DNA of 9,810 bases from Phycisphaerales bacterium (GTDB taxonomy: Bacteria > Planctomycetota > Phycisphaerae > Phycisphaerales > SM1A02): NCBI GenBank assembly GCA_029243925.1, contig JAQWRC010000001.1, positions 1 through 9,810 on the forward strand. The letters run 5' to 3'. Below the pieces are notes generated by a model. The model did no database searches. It saw only the letters and a program-made list of their open reading frames with translations, and was not told the DNA's origin. Shown here in pieces: positions 1-6,438 of this stretch (position 1 is the first letter of the stretch; every line of letters begins with the position of its first letter). A program made the translations under genes and the position numbers.

Positions 1-133
1 CTTGTGCCATGGGTAGATGCTCGCTCCGTGCAGGGAAATAGTATGCCCGTTGGTGGACCTTTGGCTCAGGCAGCCTCTCTTGGTGGCTGCAGGTCGTCTT
101 CAGTGTGCCTGTGTACTGGCTGAGTTGCCGACT
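1..133. other. 3' flank of lptE-like gene, no gene recognised
   Basis: This stretch lies downstream of the lptE-like stop codon (TAA on the - strand, 136-134). I find no reading frame in it with family resemblance. A 6-bp inverted repeat (GCAGCC at 70-75, GGCTGC at 85-90, 9-base loop) sits about 45 bases past the stop. It has no T-tract on either side, so it is at best a weak candidate for a 3' end signal. A - strand ATG at 10-8 (Met-Ala-Gln...) could begin another gene leaving the window, but nothing supports it. Confidence 0.4.
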
Positions 134-661
134 TTACCAGACCGACTGCATCTCATCGACCAGATCATCAGCCAACTGCTGTACGACTCCGATTTCCCCG
201 AGTTCGAGGGTTTCACGGGATTGTGAGGTTGGCACAAAGAGCCCACCGCCGGTGAAGCCGGTTCGATCGATGATGGTTCGGTCGGTTTCAAGATCGGTCC
301 AGTTGAAACTGATCGTAAGTCCCACGATTACTTCTTCATCGAGCCCTGTGGCTTCGTTCTGGGACAGACTGGTCAATTCGACGCTGGTGACTTCGCCGGT
401 CAGCAGCGTGTCTGCGTTCATGGCACTGGTCACCTTGTACGGCGTCTGCGATTCGATCGTTGAAATGATCGCTTGGGTCAGCATGTAGCCGATCTCACGG
501 CTGTAGGTTTCGTTTTCAAAGACATTGATCGCGACGGTCTTGTATTTCGTGGAATAGATCGAGTTCGTAGACCACCCCTCCCGCGGATCGTCTGCGCAGC
601 CATGAAGCAGGCAGGGAAGTAACATCAAGGTGGCAGCGAGCAGCATTGATCTACTACTCAT
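134..661 (-). CDS. lptE: LptE-family LPS-assembly lipoprotein
   Basis: The gene encodes 175 aa. The N-terminus is a lipoprotein signal peptide: a hydrophobic run (residues 6-19), then a lipobox Leu-His-Gly-Cys with the lipidated Cys at residue 22. The body matches the LptE family pattern as I know it: a segment TVAINVFENETYSREIGYML around residues 43-62, then ESQTPYKV, then NADTLLTGEV, then a beta-rich stretch with a FNWTDLETD motif and a charged C-terminal helix. LptE proteins plug the LptD outer-membrane barrel and help insert lipopolysaccharide. Its ATG (661-659) overlaps the TGA (660-658) of the BamD-like gene, so the two are probably translationally coupled. The family call rests on recognition of motifs, not on a search. 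LptD is not in the window. Confidence 0.75.
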   Translation of the reverse strand: MSSRSMLLAATLMLLPCLLHGCADDPREGWSTNSIYSTKYKTVAINVFENETYSREIGYMLTQAIISTIESQTPYKVTSAMNADTLLTGEVTSVELTSLSQNEATGLDEEVIVGLTISFNWTDLETDRTIIDRTGFTGGGLFVPTSQSRETLELGEIGVVQQLADDLVDEMQSVW

Positions 662-1830
662 GGCGTGGCCTCCAAGGGATCCACTGGAACAACTGGTTCC
701 GGATCTGTTGGCTCAGCGATGCCGAGGATCGCGTGGCGAAGCAGTGCGTAGTTTGGCGTTGTTGCAAGTACGTGCTCTGGCAACTGGGGAAGGATGGTGG
801 GGATCAGTTCAAGAGCTTGTACGCACGCGGCTGTTTCCGGGAATCGTTCAATCAGCCTCCGGACAGTCAGTTCAGCGGCGATGGGATCTTTCACGTCGAG
901 GTACCACTCGGCGGTGACGAGCATCTTTGTTGCCTGGCGATCCTGGATCAAGAGCAGCAGTGCATGTGCGCCGATCTGCTCTGCCTGTGCCGGATCCACA
1001 GCGATCAGTTGTTCGAGCTCGGCTTTTGCTTCGAGGAGCCCGACGACATCGAATTCGGCTCCTTTGAATGTGGCAAGATTTGAGTAGATCAGTCGCCGCC
1101 GCGCCATGCCCAGATAGGAGGAGCGGGGATTGTTCTTGATGAAGATCGCATACATGTCCGCGGCGAGATCCATTCTGCGCTGGCGGAAGTAGAGGTCGGC
1201 CAGTTCAATCCCGGCCATTTCAGCCAGTTGACTTCCGATCATCCGTTCCTGTATTCGAATGAACAACTCTTCTGCTTCGTCCTCGCCGCTGGCGATTCGC
1301 AGGCCGAAGGCCTTGCGTCGTTTGCCGTGAGCGTATTCGACGGCAATCTGAAACTCACGCGCGCACGCTTCCGTGAATTCAGGGCTTTCGGGCCACCTTC
1401 GAACAATGTACTCATAGTCGTAGAGTGCTTCGTATTCGTCATTGAGCGCGACCAGGGAGTCGGCTTTGATCATTGTTGCTGTCGCGAGCATTGGCGATCT
1501 TGGATTTCGCTCAATCCATCGTTCAACCAAGTTCAGTGAGCGTCGAGGGCGATCCTGCGCAAGGATCTTGCGAATCTGCGCGAGGCGGCCTGCAGCACTG
1601 TCGGGCTCGGGTTGCTCTGTGAGTTTCCACGTGTCCTGATCATCGAGTTCATAGGACTCTTGTGCGGCCAACTGACCTGCACAGATGAAAAGAAGCAGGG
1701 CACTGCAATAGCGTCCGAGAATCCGGTGTCGGTTGCCACATGGTGCGATGCGGGGTCGTCGCATGGGTGCATGGTAGGCGATCCACGGTCGATGGCGGGC
1801 ATTCAGCGGCTTTCTCTGTGGGTTTCTCAT
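658..1830 (-). CDS. bamD: BamD-like tetratricopeptide-repeat envelope protein
   Basis: The gene encodes 390 aa from the ATG at 1830; a second in-frame ATG at 1764 gives 368 aa. Neither has a clear Shine-Dalgarno. Both lead into a signal sequence with a hydrophobic core (ALLLFICAGQLAA, residues 44-56), likely cut after Ala56. After it come helical TPR-like pairs: an alanine/leucine helix ending in NPRSP, then RRWPESPEF, then YAIFIKNNPRSSYLGMA, and later TAEWYLDVKDPIAAELTVRR followed by FPETA. This spacing of tyrosine-rich helices with PDS/PET turns resembles BamD (YfiO), which supports barrel-protein insertion at the outer membrane. The C-terminus is a Pro-rich acidic tail. Unlike proteobacterial BamD there is no canonical lipobox (the Cys at 50 is preceded by Leu-Phe-Ile). 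It could instead be another periplasmic TPR scaffold. It is cotranscribed with the lptE-like gene and divergent from motA. Confidence 0.6.
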   Translation of the reverse strand: MRNPQRKPLNARHRPWIAYHAPMRRPRIAPCGNRHRILGRYCSALLLFICAGQLAAQESYELDDQDTWKLTEQPEPDSAAGRLAQIRKILAQDRPRRSLNLVERWIERNPRSPMLATATMIKADSLVALNDEYEALYDYEYIVRRWPESPEFTEACAREFQIAVEYAHGKRRKAFGLRIASGEDEAEELFIRIQERMIGSQLAEMAGIELADLYFRQRRMDLAADMYAIFIKNNPRSSYLGMARRRLIYSNLATFKGAEFDVVGLLEAKAELEQLIAVDPAQAEQIGAHALLLLIQDRQATKMLVTAEWYLDVKDPIAAELTVRRLIERFPETAACVQALELIPTILPQLPEHVLATTPNYALLRHAILGIAEPTDPEPVVPVDPLEATP

Positions 1831-1918
1831 GTATTGGGCTGAAGGAGCTTCTTGGGTGGGTCGATGACCGCAACGTTCCCCCTGTCAATGGGCAGGGGAT
1901 CTCTGGGAGGAGTTGAAC
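1831..1918. promoter_or_regulatory. Divergent intergenic region between bamD-like gene and motA
   Basis: This 88-base gap separates two divergent units, so promoters for both are expected here. I see no convincing sigma-54 (GG-N10-GC), sigma-28 or sigma-70 pair for the + strand. An inverted repeat with 6-bp arms (CCCCTG at 1879-1884, CAGGGG at 1893-1898, 8-base loop) lies just ahead of the motA Shine-Dalgarno and could be an operator or a 5' UTR hairpin. A perfect TTGACA occurs on the - strand (1888-1883), but the element 17 bases further on (ATCGAC) is a poor -10. The assignment of a regulatory role is inferred from gene layout. Confidence 0.45.
1905..1912 (+). promoter_or_regulatory. Ribosome binding site deciding the motA start
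   Basis: The sequence GGGAGGAG lies here. It abuts the upstream in-frame TTG at 1913 with no spacing, but is well placed for the GTG at 1919 (8 bases after GGAGG). It therefore favours GTG 1919 as the real start, which also restores the usual Met-Asp-Leu N-terminus of MotA. Confidence 0.7.
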
Positions 1919-2719
1919 GTGGATCTGTCAACAATCATCGGACTTGTCATTGGTGCCATCTGCATCGGAGTTGCCTTGGCACTGGGTGGAACCATGCAGG
2001 CGTATGTGGATCCGGTTTCCATGCTTATCGTGCTTGGAGGAGCCGCAGCGGCCACAATGACCTCAGTCCCACTGGCGAGGTTCTTCTCGCTGCATCGAAT
2101 CAGCCTCAAGACCGTCTTTCACCGCCAGGTGCCTGCCACAGAGCAGGTTGCAACATTGGTGGATCTGGCTGAAACAGCCCGTCGTGACGGTATTTTGGCC
2201 TTGGAATCGCGGCTTGAGGAAGTGCAGGATCCATTTTTGATCACCGGCATACATCTGGCGATCGATGGCAGCGATGCTGAAGTGATCGAACATACCCTCC
2301 GCTCCGAATTGGACACGCTGATTGAGCGACATGAGGCGGGGCGAAGCATGTTCGAGCAGATGGGCAAGTACGCGCCGGCATTCGGCATGATCGGGACCCT
2401 GATCGGCCTGGTCGCCATGCTATCGAACATGGAGGACCCCTCGGCGATCGGTGCAGGCATGGCAGCGGCCCTGCTGACGACACTCTACGGCGCACTGTTG
2501 GCGAATCTCCTCTTTCTTCCGCTGGCTGACAAGCTCGAAGCAAGAACCTGCGAGGAATCCCTCGCAAAGAATCTCATCATCGAAGGTGTGCTGGCCATCC
2601 AGTCGGGCGAAAACCCACGAATGGTTGAATCACGCCTCAGGACATGGCTGCCGCCACTGCACCGTTCGACGCCAGATATGGCGGACGCGATGAACTATCA
2701 ATTTCGTGAGGCCGCCTGA
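1919..2719 (+). CDS. motA: Flagellar stator protein MotA
   Basis: The gene encodes 266 aa from GTG 1919, giving the MDLSTIIGLV start typical of MotA. MotA is an inner-membrane subunit of the stator that, with MotB, conducts ions and pushes on the rotor. Four membrane segments are visible: about 5-24, 33-52, 152-170 and 177-202. The large cytoplasmic loop between segments 2 and 3 holds the conserved charged patch (Arg88/Arg89 and Glu96 in RRDGILALE), which in this family contacts the rotor protein FliG. Pro153 (YAPAFGMIGTLIGLV) and Pro201 (LLFLPLADKL) correspond to the two conserved prolines needed for torque. Length fits the roughly 250-290 aa family range. It is the first flagellar gene of the run; motB follows 3 bases after the stop. 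An in-frame TTG at 1913 would add two residues but leaves no room for a ribosome binding site. Confidence 0.95.
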   Translation: MDLSTIIGLVIGAICIGVALALGGTMQAYVDPVSMLIVLGGAAAATMTSVPLARFFSLHRISLKTVFHRQVPATEQVATLVDLAETARRDGILALESRLEEVQDPFLITGIHLAIDGSDAEVIEHTLRSELDTLIERHEAGRSMFEQMGKYAPAFGMIGTLIGLVAMLSNMEDPSAIGAGMAAALLTTLYGALLANLLFLPLADKLEARTCEESLAKNLIIEGVLAIQSGENPRMVESRLRTWLPPLHRSTPDMADAMNYQFREAA

Positions 2720-2722
2720 CCA

Positions 2723-3526
2723 ATGCAGCATCGAATGAACCATCGCATGCGATCGCAACAGCGGTCGCCACGTCGTCGATCTCGCCGCGGTGTTCCCGGC
2801 TGGATGGTGACGTTTGGTGACATGATGGCGCTGCTCTTGTGCTTTTTCATACTGCTGCAGATGTTTTCCGAGTTCAAGAAGGATCATGAATACCAGCGTG
2901 TCGTGACCGCGATTCAGGAGGCGTTCGGCTTTGCTGGTGGTGTGGGTGTGCTTCCGACGGATGACATCCCGGCTCAAAGCATGGTGGAAATTCTCGAGAC
3001 GCTGTCCGTATCGACGGATGGTGACGAGGCGCAGACGAGTGAAAGCAGTGAGCAGGGGCTTGAAGGCGCGCATGCTCGCGTGACGCGAGTGGCCGATGGG
3101 GTTCAGTTCACAATTGGTGGCGTGCAGCTCTTTGAACATCAATCATCTGAAATAAGTCAGATTGGCCAGGCCCAGTTGGTTCGATTTGCGGAACTCCTTG
3201 CCGGGCGACGAAATATCGTACTGATCCGTGGTCACGCTGCGGCGACACGGCTGCCAGCGGATTCTCCGTGGGCAAGCCTCGACGAGCTGAGTTTCGCCCG
3301 CGCTCAGGCAGTGCACCGCATTCTCGTAGCTGAAGGGCTCGACGATCGCGTCTTCCGTCTTGAGGCGGTTGGAGATCGTGAACCTCTTGATGCCCGTGCC
3401 ATGACGGAGCAGGCGCTCGCGGAACATCGACGTGTTGACATCATTCTTACTGAGCGATTGATCGACGATCAGGTTGCGGCATCTCCGGATGGAGAGCTCG
3501 CCATCGTCCAAGGTGGGGAACAATGA
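2723..3526 (+). CDS. motB: Flagellar stator protein MotB
   Basis: The gene encodes 267 aa. MotB anchors the stator to peptidoglycan and carries the ion-binding Asp. The N-terminal 22 residues are cytoplasmic and very basic (nine Arg). The single membrane helix begins PGWMVTFGDMMALLLCFFIL, with the essential Asp at residue 33. A plug/linker region rich in Ser, Glu and Thr follows (about 50-125). The OmpA-like peptidoglycan-binding domain spans about 127-240, with LSFARAQAVHRIL near residue 190 and HRRVDI near 234. No strong Shine-Dalgarno precedes the ATG, and the gene starts 3 bases after the motA stop, so translation is likely coupled to motA. Downstream ATGs at 2735 and 2747 are possible but less likely starts. 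The stop overlaps the fliL start (ATGA). Confidence 0.94.
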   Translation: MQHRMNHRMRSQQRSPRRRSRRGVPGWMVTFGDMMALLLCFFILLQMFSEFKKDHEYQRVVTAIQEAFGFAGGVGVLPTDDIPAQSMVEILETLSVSTDGDEAQTSESSEQGLEGAHARVTRVADGVQFTIGGVQLFEHQSSEISQIGQAQLVRFAELLAGRRNIVLIRGHAAATRLPADSPWASLDELSFARAQAVHRILVAEGLDDRVFRLEAVGDREPLDARAMTEQALAEHRRVDIILTERLIDDQVAASPDGELAIVQGGEQ

Positions 3527-4070
3527 GCATGTACCAACAAATGAAATCATCGAATTCTATGCCTGAGGAGACGCAGCTGGATACGCGGCGGGGTCGATTT
3601 CGCATGCTGCTGCTGGTCGGCAGCGTCCTGTTGATCGAAGCGGCGGCATTGGTGGGCATTTTGACATTTTCCGGTGGCCTTACGACTGTGCAGGGGATGC
3701 CCATCTGTGCGTCGAAGAGGATTCCGGTGATCGCATCATCGAGGTGCTCGTGCTTGATGATCGTCTTGAGAACAATCGATCAGGGGCCACTCATGTCTTC
3801 GACACGGAGATCTGGGTCCACGCCCAGTCTCGCCATCAGCATTCCCTGACAATGGAGTTGGACCGTCTTCGCAATGAGATCCGTTCGGAGATCAACGCAG
3901 TCTGGAAATCATCGGAGCCACGTCACCTCCGCGAGCCTGGGCTTGAAACCGTGACTCGCCGCATGCATGATCTGCTTGGGGATCGGTTCGGTCGTGATGA
4001 GTTGACCGGAGAATCTGTCATTCGCAAGTGCGTAATCGTGGCGGGCACAGGATTTCGCGCAAACAACTGA
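3523..4070 (+). pseudogene. fliL: FliL, reading frame broken by a one-base shift
   Basis: FliL is a single-pass inner-membrane protein next to the stator. The start ATG overlaps the motB stop. In the first frame (to about 3696) one reads a cytoplasmic tail, a basic RRGRFR stop-transfer start and a membrane helix (LLLVGSVLLIEAAALVGILTF). This frame then loses resemblance and stops near 3849. FliL-like sequence continues in the frame one base back: DAHLCVEEDSGDRIIEVLVLDDR..., then VFDTEIWVHA, LREPGLETVTRRMHDLLG and VIRKCVIVAGTGF, ending at the TGA at 4068-4070. The junction is at the run of four G at 3693-3696. One extra G would join the two parts in frame (VQG then DAHL) as a 182-aa protein of normal FliL size. 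A sequencing or assembly error seems most likely, then a true mutation. Programmed slippage is possible but no classical slippery heptamer is seen. Confidence 0.8.
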
Positions 4071-4115
4071 CGCCACCGCGCAAGAATCGACATTCGAGTA
4101 ATCCGACGCCATCGA

Positions 4116-4137
4116 CCGATGACATCGATGTCCCGAT
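4116..4137. repeat. Perfect 12-bp palindrome flanked by a 5-bp direct repeat
   Basis: GACATCGATGTC at 4121-4132 is its own reverse complement over all 12 bases. It is flanked on each side by CCGAT in direct orientation (4116-4120 and 4133-4137). The shape suits a dimeric protein-binding site, but chance occurrence cannot be excluded. Confidence 0.5.
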
Positions 4138-4162
4138 CCCACAGAGACCGGTTTCGGGACGT

Positions 4163-4213
4163 GTGCGCCGGTTTCAACTGTGCTGGGCAGGATGCCAGGC
4201 CAACCGGACGCGC
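4163..4213 (+). other. Long bulged stem-loop upstream of fliN
   Basis: GTGCGCCGGTT (4163-4173) pairs with AACCGGACGCGC (4202-4213): eleven pairs, including one G-U, with a single bulged A at 4208. The 28-base interior can form a second hairpin (CTGG at 4183-4186 with CCAG at 4195-4198, extended inward by CA with TG). No T-tract follows, so it is not an ordinary intrinsic terminator. It ends 32 bases before the fliN start. A role in mRNA stability or processing, or in limiting read-through, is inference only. Confidence 0.45.
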
Positions 4214-4245
4214 AGAAAGTGCGCTACAGCGCCAGGGAGCCAGGG

Positions 4246-4758
4246 ATGGCCGATTTCGAACCGACGAAAAATCAAGAATCATCGCCATCAAAAACACCAG
4301 AAGATCCTGGTGCCAAAGACGTTGACGCCGAGTCCATGGCTGATGATGCACTGCGTCGAGTTGAGGCTGTTGCCGAGGAACTTCGAAGTCAGGCGGCCGT
4401 GCAGGCGGACCATGGGATGGAAGATTTTGGCCCCCCGAACGTTGGGCTAGATGCCACCGGCGTGGATTTGTCAATGCTTCATGACGTGGATCTTCATGTC
4501 ACCATCGAGTTGGGACGAACTCGGATGGTCGTCGAAGACGTGGTTCGATTGAATGCCGATTCCGTCATTGAACTCGACAAGGCAGCCGGCGACCCGGTGG
4601 ATGTCTATGTGAACGGTCGGCATGTGGCACGTGGTGAAGTGCTGGTGCTCAACGACAACTTCTGCATTCGGGTGAGTGAAATTCTTCCATTGGGCATGAA
4701 TGCAGCTCATATGGATGAGCCTGCCGCCAAAGAAAACAGGCTTGAAACCGTCGACTGA
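4246..4758 (+). CDS. fliN: Flagellar motor switch protein FliN
   Basis: The gene encodes 170 aa from ATG 4246, chosen because GGGAG (4235-4239) sits 6 bases upstream. Longer in-frame starts (GTG 4180, ATG 4192) lack comparable signals and would run through the hairpin. FliN forms the lower C-ring, which takes part in switching and docks the export ATPase complex. Residues 1-74 are polar, acidic and probably disordered. The SpoA (surface presentation of antigens) domain covers about 75-148: [20 protein letters not shown], then [18 protein letters not shown], then [20 protein letters not shown]. These are classic FliN signatures. The C-terminus adds about 20 polar residues. The SpoA domain occurs once and there is no FliM-type middle domain or CheY-binding N-terminal motif, so this is not a FliM/FliN fusion. 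E. coli FliN is about 137 aa, the difference being the N-terminal tail. Confidence 0.93.
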   Translation: MADFEPTKNQESSPSKTPEDPGAKDVDAESMADDALRRVEAVAEELRSQAAVQADHGMEDFGPPNVGLDATGVDLSMLHDVDLHVTIELGRTRMVVEDVVRLNADSVIELDKAAGDPVDVYVNGRHVARGEVLVLNDNFCIRVSEILPLGMNAAHMDEPAAKENRLETVD

Positions 4759-4792
4759 TTTGCTGTGATCGACACCAAGGACAGGGGACAGG

Positions 4793-5527
4793 ATGTCCCG
4801 CCGGTTCAGGATGAACCGGATACGCCAGGATGGCACGATGAGTTCAGTACGAAATGCGTTGTTCTATGTTGCATCCAGCGTGCTGGTGCTTGGATTGGCT
4901 GGGCAGGTCAGTGGTGCAACTGCTCCCGAGGGCGCGACGTCGCCCGAGGTCGCCACAGCGGCGCCTGCAAACCCTGTGAACGAATCGAAGGCGTTGGGTG
5001 CTCCCAACAGCCTGTTCAGTTCAAGGCCGGCGGCCAGTGAGACGTCCAGTTCATCTCTTTCAATGCTCGATCCCCGGCAGAACGATGTGGTCCGCGTCCT
5101 GCTTGCGCTGGGATTCGTCGTGGCATTATTGTTAGGCGTCCGATTCGTGATGCGACGTGCCGGTGGAACACTGGCCGGTGGTGGCCGACCTTCCGGCGTG
5201 GTGCAGGTTCACGGTCGATATCCCGCCGGCCGCGGTCAATCCATGCTGCTGATTCAGGTTGGGGATCGAATGATCCTGGTGCACCAGGGCGGCGGACGCA
5301 TGCAGACACTGACGGAGTTCTCTGAGCCCAAGGATGTTGCGGACCTTCGCACTCGACTTGAGGCTGGCCGCCAGGGAACAGGCCGATTGCTTTCGTTTAA
5401 TGGAGTGCTAACTCGTGAGCAGGACAAGGCGACTGAGGAGATGGAATCCGGTGAGACCGTTGATCTCACTCAGGGCAATGCTGGCCGCCTTCGTCGCCGC
5501 TTGCTGGGAGGCCGTCGCCTCGCATGA
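4793..5527 (+). CDS. fliO: Flagellar biosynthesis protein FliO
   Basis: The gene encodes 244 aa from ATG 4793, which has AGGGGA 4 bases upstream. ATG 4838, with AGGA 7 bases upstream, is a real alternative (229 aa) and starts directly on a signal-peptide-like stretch (FYVASSVLVLGLAGQVSG). After it comes an Ala/Ser/Pro-rich linker, a membrane helix at about 99-119 (VVRVLLALGFVVALLLGVRFV), then a compact cytoplasmic domain (VVQVHGRYPAGRGQSMLLIQ, then RMILVHQGG and MQTLTEF) typical of FliO/FliZ proteins. FliO is a chaperone-like factor for assembly of the FliP ring. The length and the extra N-terminal hydrophobic segment exceed E. coli FliO (about 120 aa), but long FliOs with a leader are known. 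The C-terminus is basic. The stop overlaps the fliP ATG. Confidence 0.88.
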   Translation: MSRRFRMNRIRQDGTMSSVRNALFYVASSVLVLGLAGQVSGATAPEGATSPEVATAAPANPVNESKALGAPNSLFSSRPAASETSSSSLSMLDPRQNDVVRVLLALGFVVALLLGVRFVMRRAGGTLAGGGRPSGVVQVHGRYPAGRGQSMLLIQVGDRMILVHQGGGRMQTLTEFSEPKDVADLRTRLEAGRQGTGRLLSFNGVLTREQDKATEEMESGETVDLTQGNAGRLRRRLLGGRRLA

Positions 5528-6399
5528 ACCGTGTCGCAGACAAGTTGATCTGGTGCAGCGTGGTGCTGGCCGCATGTCTTGCTGCTGGTGCGGCCTCTGG
5601 CGCTCCAGCCGAACACCTCGGTGCTGATGTTGCTTCACTGAACCCCATCGAGGTTCTTGAAGAGGTCTCCGGTGCCGTGCCAGGACTTGATGGCGAACTC
5701 AGCACGACGCTCAACATTCTTGCATTGCTGACGATACTCAGTATTGCCCCTTCCATTCTGATTCTCTGCACATGCTTCACACGCATCGTCATCGTGCTTG
5801 GACTCTTGAAGCAGGCGCTGGGTACGCAGAGTCTTCCCCCGAGCCAGATCATCATCGGCCTGAGTTTGTTCATCACACTGGTCGTCATGACTCCGACACT
5901 TTCGGCGATGTACGAGCGGGGCATCAAGCCGTACGTCGATGGTGATATTGAAAGTTACGAGACCGCTTGGGATGAGACCAAGCAGCCGCTTCGTGATTTC
6001 ATGTTCACACAGATCGAGGCAACCGGAAACTGGTCGGGTGTCTACATGATGCTGAATTACCGCGGTGTGGACACGTCTGATCCGTCCACGCTTGTCCGAA
6101 GTGATGTTGACATGCTCACGCTCATTCCTGCATATGTGCTGAGTGAGCTCAAGGTTGCATTTCTCATCGGATTCAGGGTGTACCTGCCATTTCTCGTCAT
6201 TGATCTGGTCATCGCCGGCATGCTTGTTTCCATGGGGATGCTCATGCTGCCTCCGGTTCTGATCTCACTGCCATTCAAACTGCTCTTGTTCGTTCTCGTC
6301 GATGGCTGGCAACTTGTTTCCGGATCACTGCTCACCTCGGTGACGCAGCCAGAGACATTGACTGCGGTGGCCGGTATCGCCGCAGGAGGGGGGCCATAG
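5524..6399 (+). CDS. fliP: Flagellar export gate protein FliP
   Basis: The gene encodes 291 aa. FliP is the main subunit (five copies) of the FliPQR export gate in the inner membrane. An N-terminal signal peptide (about 1-27, ending AAGAASGAPA) fits FliPs that are processed. The conserved core starts near residue 63: LNILALLTILSIAPSILILC, then CFTRIVIVLGLLKQALGTQS, then PPSQIIIGLSLFITLVVMTP. The periplasmic domain follows, and the C-terminal pair of helices includes IPAYVLSELKVAFLIGFRVY and MGMLMLPPVLISLPFKLLLF. These are near-diagnostic FliP signatures. The ATG overlaps the fliO stop (ATGA), so translation is coupled. It is longer than E. coli FliP (245 aa) mainly between the signal peptide and first helix. 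Confidence 0.96.
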   Translation: MNRVADKLIWCSVVLAACLAAGAASGAPAEHLGADVASLNPIEVLEEVSGAVPGLDGELSTTLNILALLTILSIAPSILILCTCFTRIVIVLGLLKQALGTQSLPPSQIIIGLSLFITLVVMTPTLSAMYERGIKPYVDGDIESYETAWDETKQPLRDFMFTQIEATGNWSGVYMMLNYRGVDTSDPSTLVRSDVDMLTLIPAYVLSELKVAFLIGFRVYLPFLVIDLVIAGMLVSMGMLMLPPVLISLPFKLLLFVLVDGWQLVSGSLLTSVTQPETLTAVAGIAAGGGP

Positions 6400-6424
6400 T
6401 GCGCGCACCGAATTGCATCAGGCG

Positions 6425-6432
6425 AAAGGAGG
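6425..6432 (+). promoter_or_regulatory. Strong Shine-Dalgarno supporting the fliQ GTG start
   Basis: AAAGGAGG lies 6 bases before the GTG at 6439. It is one of the best ribosome binding sites in the window and fixes the start of fliQ despite the non-ATG codon. Confidence 0.75.
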
Positions 6433-6438
6433 CACGCT

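Larger units (their letters stand above)
4071..4245. other. Structured gap between fliL and fliN; no fliM
   Basis: This 175-base gap is far longer than any other gap in the + strand run. None of the three forward frames resembles FliM, nor does the reverse strand suggest a gene. It contains a perfect palindrome and a long hairpin (listed separately), and the octamer CCGGTTTC occurs twice (4148-4155 and 4168-4175). fliM, often found between fliL and fliN, is absent. Whether this is a deletion scar, a regulatory or RNA-processing region, or simply a leader for fliN cannot be told from sequence alone. Confidence 0.6.

Noticed and set aside
70..90. Inverted repeat after the lptE-like gene as a terminator
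   Set aside because: The stem has only 6 pairs with a 9-base loop and no T-tract on the relevant strand.
1860..1888. Possible - strand sigma-70 promoter: TTGACA at 1888-1883
   Set aside because: The -35 is perfect but the hexamer at 17-base spacing is ATCGAC, and 18-base spacing is no better, so there is no acceptable -10.
2630..3142. Reverse open frame of 170 codons under the motA end and motB
   Set aside because: It is a shadow of well-supported motA/motB with no independent evidence of coding.
3744..4070. Independent small gene starting at GTG 3744
   Set aside because: Recognisable FliL sequence extends upstream of this GTG in the same frame, back to about 3697, and there is no ribosome binding site. 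It is the 3' part of the frameshifted fliL.
4119..4325. Forward open frame through the fliL-fliN gap as a fliM relic
   Set aside because: None of its sequence matches FliM domains, and its second half overlaps the strongly supported fliN in a different frame.
3923..4474. Antisense open frame of 183 codons across the end of fliL, the gap and the start of fliN
   Set aside because: It is Arg/Pro-rich with no family resemblance, has no start signals I can see, and mostly mirrors the coding strand of fliL and fliN.
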